This document shows, in pieces, positions 56,051-64,000 of a stretch of 64,000 bases of DNA. Every line of letters starts with the position of its first letter. Position 1 is the stretch's first letter. Below the pieces are notes generated by a model that made no database searches, was not told the origin of the DNA, and saw nothing but the letters and a program-made list of their open reading frames with translations. Made by a program: the position numbers and the translations under genes. This DNA is from Oceaniferula spumae (GTDB taxonomy: Bacteria; Verrucomicrobiota; Verrucomicrobiia; Verrucomicrobiales; Akkermansiaceae): assembly GCF_042849255.1 (NCBI RefSeq), contig NZ_AP026866.1:620001-684000 (forward strand). The letters are read 5' to 3'.

Positions 56051-56740
56051 ATGAAAAACATCTTTATCCTAACAGGTGCCGGTATTTCGGCGGAGTCTGG
56101 GCTGAAGACGTTTCGCGATGCGGGTGGATTATGGGAGGGGCACAAGGTGGAGGATGTAGCGACGCCGGGGGCTTTTGCGGTGGATCCGGAGCTGGTGCAT
56201 CATTTTTACAATATGCGGCGCGAGCAGCTGGCTACGGTGGAGCCTAATGCGGCGCATGCGGCGCTGGCGAGGCTGCAGGAACACTTCGGGGAACATCTGA
56301 CGCTGGTGACGCAGAATGTGGATGATCTCCATGAGCGGGCCGGATGCCGTGATGTGATTCACATGCATGGAGAGTTATTGAAAAAACGCTGTGCGTCTTG
56401 TGAAGTGGTGAGTCCGTGCACGGGGAGCCTGACGTATGATTGTGTCTGTGCCAACTGCGGCAGTGAGGGTCGGATGCGGCCGCACATTGTCTGGTTCGGT
56501 GAGATTCCGTTTTTTATGGATGAGATTCAGGAAAAACTCATTGAGGCGGATGTGTTTATTGCCATTGGCACGTCGGGTGTGGTTTATCCGGCAGCCGGAT
56601 TTGCGGAGGTGGCGAAACACCACGGGGCAAAGACCATAGAGGTGAATCTCGATGGCACTGAGCAGTCTCCTCTTTTTGATGAGCATATCATCGGTAAGGC
56701 GAGTGAGACGGTGCCTATGTTGGTGGAACGGTTGCGTTGA
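56051..56740 (+). CDS. cobB: NAD-dependent protein deacylase (Sir2/CobB)
   Basis: Two hundred and twenty-nine residues from the ATG at 56051. It removes acyl groups from lysines using NAD+. The NAD site ILTGAGISAESGLKTFRD, the TQNVDDLHERAG motif, the catalytic His in HMHGELLKKRC, and HIVWFGE are present. The zinc site has the pairs CASC and CANC as in bacterial CobB. The longer frame from 56021 lies within the repeat and is not needed. Class III bacterial features (Tyr/Arg for desuccinylation) are not clearly present, as the helix reads FYNMRREQL, which does contain a Tyr and Arg three apart. Confidence 0.94.
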   Translation: MKNIFILTGAGISAESGLKTFRDAGGLWEGHKVEDVATPGAFAVDPELVHHFYNMRREQLATVEPNAAHAALARLQEHFGEHLTLVTQNVDDLHERAGCRDVIHMHGELLKKRCASCEVVSPCTGSLTYDCVCANCGSEGRMRPHIVWFGEIPFFMDEIQEKLIEADVFIAIGTSGVVYPAAGFAEVAKHHGAKTIEVNLDGTEQSPLFDEHIIGKASETVPMLVERLR

Positions 56741-56792
56741 GCGAGTGGTGAGGTGGCGATGTTTTCAGGTAACTCGAGGCCACGGACTCCGG

Positions 56793-56887
56793 TCTATGAA
56801 CTTGGCCTTCAGCCAAGGATGCTCGATATGTGTCTGTTTCTTGGGGATTCTCCCCAAGCTGGTATGAATTTCCCCGTTGGGGAAAGG
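56793..56887. repeat. partial copy of the 5001-5221 element
   Basis: Shares 'cttggccttcagccaa', 'ggggattctcc' and 'gctggtatgaa' followed by 'ttccccgttggggaa' with the right half of the element at 5.1-5.2 kb, in the same order and orientation. The intervening bases differ. Left half is absent here. Confidence 0.8.
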
Positions 56888-56891
56888 CGAG

Positions 56892-56926
<35 letters not shown>

Positions 56927-57198
56927 ACCCGACTCCTGACCAACCCCACATCTCACTGTAGATGAACAACTAACACAGCCACCCACCCTGATCTACACGC
57001 TTGTGTAACTTGCTGCCCGAGAAATGTTCGCATCAGAGCTCGTTCCGTCGCCTATTTGGGGTTCACCTAGCTACAATATTGATGACGAAATATACATTTC
57101 GCCATCGTTGACAGTTTACCAATTCGGAGGCAAGTGGCACGTGCATTGCTTGCTCGCACTCGCAGGACGCATGCTGCTAACCAACCCAATTTATACCA

Positions 57199-57630
57199 AT
57201 GCCAAAAAAACCATCCAAAACTACAACCAAGAAGGTTGCCAAAAAATCGGCTGTTAAAAAGACAGCTAAAAAAGCCGTGACCAAAGCAGCTAAAAAAACT
57301 GCCAAGAAGGCCACCAAAAAAGTTGCCAAGAAAGCCGTGAAAAAAGCGGCTAAGAAAACTACGAAAACAGCCACCACCAAAAAAACAGCGAAGAAGGCAG
57401 CTGTGAAAAAAGTGGCGAAGAAGGCAGCCAAGAAGGTTAGCAAGGCTAAAGCCGCTACCACCAGCACTATTAAAGAAACTCCCGCAGTGTCAGCTCCTCA
57501 GCCGAGCACTGAGGAAGTCCGCTTGACCGCATACCTCAATTATAAGGAGCGTGTCGAAAAAGGCATCTACGGCGATGCTGTTGGCGATTGGCACCATGCC
57601 GAGACTAAGCTGTTACAGGCAGCCAGCTAA
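57199..57630 (+). CDS. histone H1-like protein with C-terminal DUF2934-like segment
   Basis: One hundred and forty-three residues. Residues 1-95 are an Ala/Lys/Thr repeat (KKTAKKAVTKAAKKTAKK and similar), as in bacterial H1-like nucleoid proteins that bind DNA through their lysines. The C-terminal 35 residues (EEVRLTAYLNYKERVEKGIY) resemble DUF2934, a short helical module found in other proteins. The fusion of both in one small gene is worth noting. A hairpin terminator follows. Confidence 0.8.
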   Translation: MPKKPSKTTTKKVAKKSAVKKTAKKAVTKAAKKTAKKATKKVAKKAVKKAAKKTTKTATTKKTAKKAAVKKVAKKAAKKVSKAKAATTSTIKETPAVSAPQPSTEEVRLTAYLNYKERVEKGIYGDAVGDWHHAETKLLQAAS

Positions 57631-57655
57631 TCCCAAACCCGCAAATCAACTTATC

Positions 57656-57687
57656 AGCCGTCCTTTCACCAGAAAGGGCGGCTTTTT
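57656..57687 (+). terminator. terminator after the H1-like gene
   Basis: A 12-bp stem (agccgtcctttc with gaaagggcggct, one G-U) with a 4-nt loop and a T run. It lies 26 bp after the H1-like gene and 27 bp before the end of convergent thiG. Confidence 0.9.
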
Positions 57688-57713
57688 CGTGTTGCCCTCC
57701 TGTGTGGCGAGCA

Positions 57714-58508
57714 TCAATCCAGGAAACCTGTCAGTGGGCTCGTGGCTGATGCGTGATCGATAATTTCAGGAAGCCCCATTTCATAGGCGGCGCGACCAGC
57801 TTCTACAGCCAATTTGAATGCCTCACCCATGCGCATAGGATCAGAGGCAATGGCCATGGCCGTATTCACAAGAACCGCATCGGCACCTAATTCCATGGCT
57901 TCGGCAGCATGGCTGGGAACGCCTAGGCCAGCATCTACTACGACGGGGACGATGGCCTGATCGATGATAATACGGATTTGATCACGGGTGACGACACCTT
58001 TGTTAGATCCAATTGGAGCTCCAAGCGGCATCACTGCCGCAGTGCCGACCTCTTGTAAACGTTTCGCCAGAACCGGATCGGCATTGATGTAGGGCAGGAC
58101 GGTGAATCCTTCTTTGACGAGAATTTCGGCAGCTTTGAGAGTTTCGATCGGATCGGGTAGCAAGTAGGTGGGGTCGGGGTGGATTTCCAGCTTCACCCAC
58201 TTTGGCAATCCAGCCGTCACTGCCAATCTCGCCAGCCTGACTGCTTCATCGGCATCCATCGCTCCGCTGGTGTTAGGCAGCAGAAGGTATTTATCCGGAT
58301 CGATGAATTTCAGAATGTTCGCCTGGGGATCATCTCCGCCAGTGAGATCGGCACGGCGTAATGCCACCGTGACGATTTCCGTTCCACTTGAGGCCAAAGT
58401 GGCACTCATCAGCTCGCCAGAAGCAAACTTTCCGGTGCCTGCCATCAGTCGAGAGGAGAAAGTTCGGTCGGCGATTTTCAGCGGCTGGTTATTCATCGGG
58501 CGAGACAT
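57714..58508 (-). CDS. thiG: thiazole synthase
   Basis: About 264 residues from ATG at 58508 (MSRPMNNQPLKIADRTF); an ATG four codons later is also possible. ThiG builds the thiazole phosphate of thiamine from deoxyxylulose phosphate, dehydroglycine and ThiS thiocarboxylate. LMAGTGKF, the Schiff-base Lys in KWVKLEIHPD, PLGAPIGSNKG and DAGLGVPSHAAEAMELGADA are all present. Other thi genes are not in view, and I found no TPP riboswitch in the 230 bp upstream. Confidence 0.95.
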   Translation of the reverse strand: MSRPMNNQPLKIADRTFSSRLMAGTGKFASGELMSATLASSGTEIVTVALRRADLTGGDDPQANILKFIDPDKYLLLPNTSGAMDADEAVRLARLAVTAGLPKWVKLEIHPDPTYLLPDPIETLKAAEILVKEGFTVLPYINADPVLAKRLQEVGTAAVMPLGAPIGSNKGVVTRDQIRIIIDQAIVPVVVDAGLGVPSHAAEAMELGADAVLVNTAMAIASDPMRMGEAFKLAVEAGRAAYEMGLPEIIDHASATSPLTGFLD

Positions 58509-58651
58509 TAGCGTGCCGGATAGCCCATGCAAGCGCAAGGATGCGCCAAATTAGCTGAGTTCACCTCTGTGACCTTCATGTTTCTTGAAGTTTATTGCAT
58601 AATCTTTGAAATATCTTCAGAATTATACGTCGTATCCATTAGAGAATAGCC

Positions 58652-58700
58652 ATGGGCTTTTTCTCTCAAGGAGGTTGCTCCCGAGTAAAAAAAGAGCCCA
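58652..58700. other. leader hairpin with perfect Shine-Dalgarno in its loop
   Basis: 'atgggctttttctctc' and 'gtaaaaaaagagccca' can pair, and the loop holds 'caaggaggt', an exact anti-16S match, at 58667-58675. No start codon with suitable spacing is conserved next to it; the A2M start codon is 70 bp further. A 77-codon frame from the ATG at 58652 exists but has low-complexity content and overlaps the A2M gene. This could be a structured leader or a coincidence. Confidence 0.35.
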
Positions 58701-58745
58701 GAGACGAACCTCCGCACTCCAATTTAACCTCAACATTCAACTCCA

Positions 58746-61700
58746 ATGAAACATCCCCTACGCGCCTTGTTTGCGCTCACATTGCTGATCCCATTTTTCA
58801 CAACGGGAATCAAAGCAGACACCACGATGCGAGTCTCCACCACACGACTCGTTCCGGAATCGAAAATTCAAATCATCTTTGATCGTGCCGTGATCCCGGA
58901 TGACCAAGTCAATCAAGTCGCTGAGAACACCATTCTGGAGATCACTCCTCCATTGGAGGGTAAGATTCACTGGAAATCCGCCAACGTCGCAGATTTTGTA
59001 GCCAGTTCACCTCCGACCATGGGTGTCACCTACACCTTTTCATTGAACAAGGGCCTGGTTGATCGTGATGGCAAAGAAGTTCCAGCCATCAAACTGAAAA
59101 CCATCGCCTCCGAACCATTCCGAGTCCAAGGCTCAAGCCGCCGATCCAAGTCCACTGACTACACCCGGCAACCAAGCTATTACGTTTACTTCAATGATGC
59201 TGTTAGCGCCGAAAACGCTGCCAGGTATTTTGTTTTTAAAAACAAAGCCGGCTTGATGGTGGCTGCGAATGTTCGCCGAGCAACATGGGATGATATCAAG
59301 TCGCGCTACTACCGCGGCTCAACATGGCAAGATCGATTCAAGGCGGCCCAATCGGGGAAAAAGATCGAACACAGCGAGGAACCCAACACGGAAATCCCCA
59401 ACGCGCTGATGGTCACACCTGCCAATGCCCTCCCTGTGGGAGACGGCTGGTATCTCTTTGCCCTCCAAACCTTACCCAATGCCTCGAACACCACCACCGC
59501 ACCACAAGGTCGGAGCATTTACATTGGAAACATCGAACCGTTTGAGTTGAAAACCGTGACCCCATATGTAGCCGCTAACAAGCCGCGAGAAATCCACGTA
59601 CATTTCAGCTCACAGATGCCAGACGACCTCACTCAGGCTCAGTTAGCCGCATTGATCCGGACTTCCCCTGAACTCAAAAACGCCCACTACAAACAGCTGG
59701 GAAAAACCATCATCGTCAGTGGTGATCTCAGAGCTCAAAACAAATGGAAGGTGACGGTGAACCCCACCATTCCATCCTCCAATGGCTTGGTCATGGACAA
59801 GGCCATTTCCAAGGATATTGAATTCAAAACTCTGCACAGTGGTCTCGCCCTCCCCGCGTATGACTCAGCACAATATGCCAATGGTAACCGACTCTATGCA
59901 CTGGAAACAGTCAATATCGCCTCGGTTAGAATCCGGGTGAAAAAGCTAACGCCAGACGATGCCATCCGCACCATGCAGGGATACCGTCACTATACAGGCA
60001 ATGGACACAACAACAGCGACATCAGCCCTGAGCATCCCCTGCCCTACTCGATGATCTACGGCCAGACTGTTTATGACCGAACCATTTTCCTCGATAACAA
60101 AATCGATACCTCACGTGATCTCTCGCTCGACTGGAATGAGATTCTTCCTAAGGGCGAACGGACCACTACTTTCTTCGTCTCCGTCGAGGGTGTCGCTAAG
60201 GAAGAAGCCCGAGGCGGCAATCGCATCGCCCAATCACTAGTGCAGCTAACAGACATCGGCATGTGCTGGAAATTGAATGAGGAAGAAGCTGTGATCTATG
60301 CCTTCTCTTGCCTAACAGGTAAACCACTGGCCAATGTCCAGCTGCAAGTTTTCAACGAAGACGCTCAAGCTGCTGATACAGCGGTCACAAACGAAAATGG
60401 CATCGCACGCATTCCTCGCAATGCTGCGGCTCGACATCTGCGTGCCACATTGGAGAAGGATTGTTACATCATTCCATTTGATAACACCCTCGATACACTC
60501 GCACTTTGGAGATTTCCGGTGAACATCGATTGGAACCATCTCAAAGGCTGGAAACGCACAGCCACGATGTTTACCGATCGGAATCTCTATCGTCCTGGAG
60601 AAACTGTCCAGCTCAAGGGAGTCGCCCGCCGTTACCTCGACAACCAGATCGAACTCAACCCCGGAAAAACAGCGCAGTTAGTTATCAGTGACAGTGCTTC
60701 TCGGGTGTTAGTCGATCAGGAAATTACTCTATCGGCCAACGGCACCTTCGACTACACCCTCAAACTTCCTGCAGAAACTGTTGGGAATTTTACTGCCAAG
60801 CTCGTCTTCCCTGAAGATCCTGCTCATGCCAAAGAAGATAGCTGGATTACCGACCAACACCGTATTTTCAGCCACCGTTTCAATGTGCAGGAATTCCGTC
60901 GTAACGCTTATGAAGTCAGTTCTAACATCACGGAGCCAGAGATTGGCGCAGAAAACATCACCTTGAACCTCGAGGCCAACTACTACCAAGGACAACCGGT
61001 CAAGAATGGCACCGTTGCTTGGTATTTCGATGCCACCCAGACGGGTTTCTATCCGGAAAAATTCCGCAACTACTACTTTGGCGATCATCGCCGCTATGAC
61101 CCGTGGTATTGGAGCCACTATTTTGGATACAATGACGACAGCACTCACCGAGGCAGCTCGGATAAAAATGGTAAAAGTCAGCTCGACGACAACGGCAAGG
61201 GCAACATTTCCTTCGACTTGCCAAAGCTGACCTTCCCCACCCCACTCGTCGTTGACCTTCACTCTGAAATCACCGACTCACGTGACCAGACTCTAACCAC
61301 CAAAACAAAAACCACCGTCCACCCAGCTGACACCTACGTCGGAATTTCCCGCATCGATCGGCTGATCCGGGTAGGAGAAGCTCCAGCTCTAGAGTTGATC
61401 GCCGTCGATACCAAAGGAGAGCCTCGTAAGGATGCTCTGAAGATAACCGCGGTCATCGAACGTGAGTATAACGAGGCAGTGAAGATCAAATCAACCGACG
61501 GCAAAGTATCGGTCAAAAACACCAAAAAGACCGAAGTCGTCAGCGAACAGGAAATCACCATCGATCCCGACAAAGCCAACACCCTACCCTTCATCCCTGA
61601 GCACGCAGGTAAACATCTCGTCACCCTCAAAGGTACAGACAAAGACGGCCATACATTTTCCACCGCCAGCACTCTCTGGATTTACGGCAGTAAGGAATAC

Positions 61701-64000
61701 CCATGGGCAGTGCAAGACGGTATGAAAATCAAACTCGTGCCCGAAAAAAAACGTTACCTGCCAGGCGACACAGCCCGATTATTGGTAATGACACCTATCG
61801 AGGGCACAGCTCTCGTTACCGTGGAGCGCGCTGGCGTCCACCGCGAATACCGTCGTGAACTCAAAGCGGATAATCCAGTGATTGAATTACCTCTCACAGA
61901 CATGGATGCGCCCAATGCCTACGTCTCTGTAGTCGTCATTCGCGGAGCCGCTGCCAGCCCACGTAAACATAAAGAGCCCGTGCTCAAGTTAGGCTATTGC
62001 ACCCTCAATGTCACCAATGTTAAAGACCGACTCAAAGTCGGCCTCGAAGTCGTCGGCAGTCAACACCGCCCGGGAGAAAAAACTGAGGTTACCGGCACCG
62101 TCATGATGTCAGACGGATCACCAGCTGCAGGTGCCGAAGTTGTGTTCTACGCCGAAGACGAGGGCACACTGGCTGTTGCTGGCTATAAGACGCCTAACCT
62201 GATGGACTTTTTCCATGCGCCCCGGCCTCTGTTAGTTCAATGCGGCACATCCTTCTCAACTTTCCTTGCGGAGAATCCTGATGATCGTAATTTTGGCAAC
62301 AAAGGCTTCACCATCGGAGGTGGTGATGCAGATCCGTTTTCCGCTGGTGGCATTGCAGATGACGTCAAAGTCCGTAGCGACTTCAATCCATGTGCTGCAT
62401 GGGTTCCAACAGTCACCACTGATGATGATGGCAAATTCAAAGTCACCATCGCCAACCCCGACACCCTCACGCGCTACCGTGTGATGGCAATCGCGATGCA
62501 TGGGGCGAAGAAATTTGGTCACCAAACTACCGACTACACAGTCAATAAACCGCTGATGTTAGAACCGGGAACGCCGCGTTATGCCAGCGAAGGTGATCGG
62601 CTTTCACCCAAGGTTTTAGTGCAGAACAATTCCAAGTTTGAAGGAACTTGGGAGATCTCCCTCGAAACCGGTAGCATCACCCAGCCCACGACTGGCACAC
62701 TGACTAGCACAGGGGGCAATACGATGTCGAAAACCATCAGTCTCAAACCTGGCGATGCCTCCACGGTTTACTTCGACGTCCAATTTGCCAATACCGGAAC
62801 CGCACGCTGGGTCTGGTCAGCGGTGCCAGTGAAACTCGAAGGAGGCGAACAACTGACTCCGGTATTAGCCAAGGATCTTTCTGATAAAGCTGAGAGCAAA
62901 TTTGAAGTCACCTACCCTGTGCCTACGATGCGCCAGGTGCAGTTCATCACGATGAATAGCAATCACCGCAGTGATCTACTCAAAGGAATGGATCCCGAAC
63001 TACTTGGAGGCAGAGGTCACCTTGAGCTGGAGTTTTCAAATTCCTTGCTACTCGAAGCCGCAGGCGCTGCTGATTTCCTGCTGCACTATCCATATGGATG
63101 CGTTGAACAAACCACATCATCCCTGATGCCGTGGTTTGCCGTGCGTGATCTGAAAGCCGTCGTTCCAGGGTTCACCGGCAAAGCTGAGGGCGATATTTCC
63201 AAGGCGATACAAATCGGTGCTGACCGACTACTCACCATGCAAACTCGCGACGGAGGCCTCGCCTACTGGCCCGGTGGCAAAGAAGCCACTGACTGGGCAA
63301 CCGCATACGGAGGAATGGGCCTGATCTTCGCCAAACGGAACGGTGCCAACGTCCCTGACTCCGCACTCGAAAAGCTTACCGCATGGATGGCCACGACGGT
63401 TAAAAAAGACCTCGACTCCCGCAGCAGATATCGCAGCTGGAATGAGGAAACTCGTGCTCGCACTCTCTATGTCCTGGCTCTGGCTGGAAAACCCGAGGTC
63501 GCCTTGCAGAACAAAATGTTAGACGATCGTGATAAACTCACTCCAACGGCCCGTTGCTTCCTGGCACTCGCCATTCATAGCTCCGGTGACACCGATGCCA
63601 ACAAAGCAACCGCGCTATCGTTGCTCGAAAATATCCAACCCCGTGAGGAAACGAAACACTGGATGCGATACCATTCAGACGAAGCGATGCAAGTGCTCGC
63701 ATGGTCTGAAATTGAGCCGACAGATCAGCGCGTTCATACCTCGATGAAGGCAATGTTAGGAAATAGAAACCCCTATGGTCACTGGCGCACCACATGGGGT
63801 AACTCATGGGCACTCCAGGCCATGGCCTCCTATGCCCGCAACGTGGAAAAAGATCGCAAGCCTTCGACCATACAGATCGTCAACAATGGAGAAACTCAAA
63901 CCATTACTCTGAACAAACAGACACCTACGAAGTCAATCCGCCTGCCCTTGCAGGAAGGGCTTAAGCTGATCGCCAGCAGCGACAATACCGCGCACACCAA
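58746..64000 (+). CDS. alpha-2-macroglobulin family protein (bacterial A2M), partial at the right edge
   Basis: The ATG at 58746 opens a frame that runs to the end of the window, at least 1751 residues. A signal peptide without lipobox (RALFALTLLIPFFTTGIKA) suggests a soluble secreted or periplasmic protein, unlike the lipoprotein E. coli ECAM. Macroglobulin-like domains fill the first ~1300 residues, including the MG segment FTDRNLYRPGETVQLKG near residue 610 and an aromatic-rich loop (~770-795). The thioester motif YGCVEQTTS puts the reactive Cys at 1452 and its partner Gln at 1455, followed by the helical thioester domain (ISKAIQIGADRLLTMQTRDG). Bacterial A2Ms trap external proteases to protect the cell envelope; a penicillin-binding protein partner (PBP1c) might follow beyond the edge. 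Confidence 0.92.
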   Translation, partial: MKHPLRALFALTLLIPFFTTGIKADTTMRVSTTRLVPESKIQIIFDRAVIPDDQVNQVAENTILEITPPLEGKIHWKSANVADFVASSPPTMGVTYTFSLNKGLVDRDGKEVPAIKLKTIASEPFRVQGSSRRSKSTDYTRQPSYYVYFNDAVSAENAARYFVFKNKAGLMVAANVRRATWDDIKSRYYRGSTWQDRFKAAQSGKKIEHSEEPNTEIPNALMVTPANALPVGDGWYLFALQTLPNASNTTTAPQGRSIYIGNIEPFELKTVTPYVAANKPREIHVHFSSQMPDDLTQAQLAALIRTSPELKNAHYKQLGKTIIVSGDLRAQNKWKVTVNPTIPSSNGLVMDKAISKDIEFKTLHSGLALPAYDSAQYANGNRLYALETVNIASVRIRVKKLTPDDAIRTMQGYRHYTGNGHNNSDISPEHPLPYSMIYGQTVYDRTIFLDNKIDTSRDLSLDWNEILPKGERTTTFFVSVEGVAKEEARGGNRIAQSLVQLTDIGMCWKLNEEEAVIYAFSCLTGKPLANVQLQVFNEDAQAADTAVTNENGIARIPRNAAARHLRATLEKDCYIIPFDNTLDTLALWRFPVNIDWNHLKGWKRTATMFTDRNLYRPGETVQLKGVARRYLDNQIELNPGKTAQLVISDSASRVLVDQEITLSANGTFDYTLKLPAETVGNFTAKLVFPEDPAHAKEDSWITDQHRIFSHRFNVQEFRRNAYEVSSNITEPEIGAENITLNLEANYYQGQPVKNGTVAWYFDATQTGFYPEKFRNYYFGDHRRYDPWYWSHYFGYNDDSTHRGSSDKNGKSQLDDNGKGNISFDLPKLTFPTPLVVDLHSEITDSRDQTLTTKTKTTVHPADTYVGISRIDRLIRVGEAPALELIAVDTKGEPRKDALKITAVIEREYNEAVKIKSTDGKVSVKNTKKTEVVSEQEITIDPDKANTLPFIPEHAGKHLVTLKGTDKDGHTFSTASTLWIYGSKEYPWAVQDGMKIKLVPEKKRYLPGDTARLLVMTPIEGTALVTVERAGVHREYRRELKADNPVIELPLTDMDAPNAYVSVVVIRGAAASPRKHKEPVLKLGYCTLNVTNVKDRLKVGLEVVGSQHRPGEKTEVTGTVMMSDGSPAAGAEVVFYAEDEGTLAVAGYKTPNLMDFFHAPRPLLVQCGTSFSTFLAENPDDRNFGNKGFTIGGGDADPFSAGGIADDVKVRSDFNPCAAWVPTVTTDDDGKFKVTIANPDTLTRYRVMAIAMHGAKKFGHQTTDYTVNKPLMLEPGTPRYASEGDRLSPKVLVQNNSKFEGTWEISLETGSITQPTTGTLTSTGGNTMSKTISLKPGDASTVYFDVQFANTGTARWVWSAVPVKLEGGEQLTPVLAKDLSDKAESKFEVTYPVPTMRQVQFITMNSNHRSDLLKGMDPELLGGRGHLELEFSNSLLLEAAGAADFLLHYPYGCVEQTTSSLMPWFAVRDLKAVVPGFTGKAEGDISKAIQIGADRLLTMQTRDGGLAYWPGGKEATDWATAYGGMGLIFAKRNGANVPDSALEKLTAWMATTVKKDLDSRSRYRSWNEETRARTLYVLALAGKPEVALQNKMLDDRDKLTPTARCFLALAIHSSGDTDANKATALSLLENIQPREETKHWMRYHSDEAMQVLAWSEIEPTDQRVHTSMKAMLGNRNPYGHWRTTWGNSWALQAMASYARNVEKDRKPSTIQIVNNGETQTITLNKQTPTKSIRLPLQEGLKLIASSDNTAHT

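Noticed and set aside
57024..57257. A 77-codon ORF before the H1-like gene
   Set aside because: It runs into the H1-like gene in another frame, has no recognisable domain and no initiation signal.
58509..58745. TPP riboswitch upstream of thiG
   Set aside because: The CUGAGA and related core motifs were not found on the thiG strand.
58652..58882. A 77-codon ORF overlapping the A2M start
   Set aside because: Low-complexity product out of frame with A2M, which has a clear signal peptide from 58746.

Overview
The window looks like a chromosomal segment of a Gram-negative, sulfatase-rich bacterium, most likely a member of the Verrucomicrobiota (Verrucomicrobiae). This is inferred from the combination of a PEP-CTERM protein, secreted arylsulfatases with a C-terminal tail ending in a 'DxDNDGMPTWQEF-AGTDP' type module, a divergent short RNA polymerase omega subunit, an AAKK-rich histone H1-like protein, and a mixture of GlnS and GltX synthetases. 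No 16S gene is present, so the assignment is not proven. Most starts lack a recognisable Shine-Dalgarno sequence.

Region 1 (1-14.5 kb) is housekeeping: the end of argF, nagZ, two alpha/beta hydrolases, glnS, a 221-bp inverted-repeat element, ftsK, a TIGR04282-type glycosyltransferase, birA, smpB, rpoZ, then a polyphosphate pair (Ppx/GppA-HD protein and ppk1) and a tRNA-Val. Region 2 (14.5-32.9 kb) mixes lineage-specific envelope proteins with core genes. The envelope set includes a TPR protein, a lipoprotein, a Tat-exported M15 peptidase, alpha-helical repeat proteins, two tandem paralogous membrane proteins (one with a zinc ribbon, one with LysM), a six-EF-hand protein, an AsmA-like protein and a YlbF-family protein with a Cys-rich tail. 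The core genes are a DAACS symporter, gltX-aroE and metF.

Region 3 (33-38.9 kb) holds acnB and acnA in tandem, each with its own terminator. Region 4 (39-47.7 kb) is secretion-oriented: two sulfatases, a PEP-CTERM protein, a 39-residue lipoprotein, two paralogous exported rhodanese-domain proteins and a DUF2959 lipoprotein. The second rhodanese gene has an in-frame TGA exactly where its neighbour has a Cys codon, an open frame conserved for 50 codons beyond it, and a 5-bp hairpin with a GGUC loop 15 nt after the TGA. That is the layout of a bacterial selenocysteine insertion site, and I regard it as the best discovery in the window.

Region 5 (47.7-57.2 kb) is an accessory, repeat-rich stretch. 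It carries a 2OG-Fe(II) oxygenase, a nucleotidyltransferase/small-partner locus that resembles toxin-antitoxin systems, and an AT-rich restriction-modification operon: C regulator, Dcm-like methyltransferase and EcoRII-type endonuclease, with a C-box operator upstream. Three copies of a ~100-bp hairpin repeat, a broken kinase-like gene, vsr, a DUF6498 membrane protein and a Sir2 deacylase follow. Degenerate 'accgcgaaatacgcgaaag'-type intergenic repeats were seen only here. Region 6 (57.2-64 kb) returns to ordinary genes: a histone H1-like protein, thiG, and a large thioester-containing alpha-2-macroglobulin that runs off the right edge.
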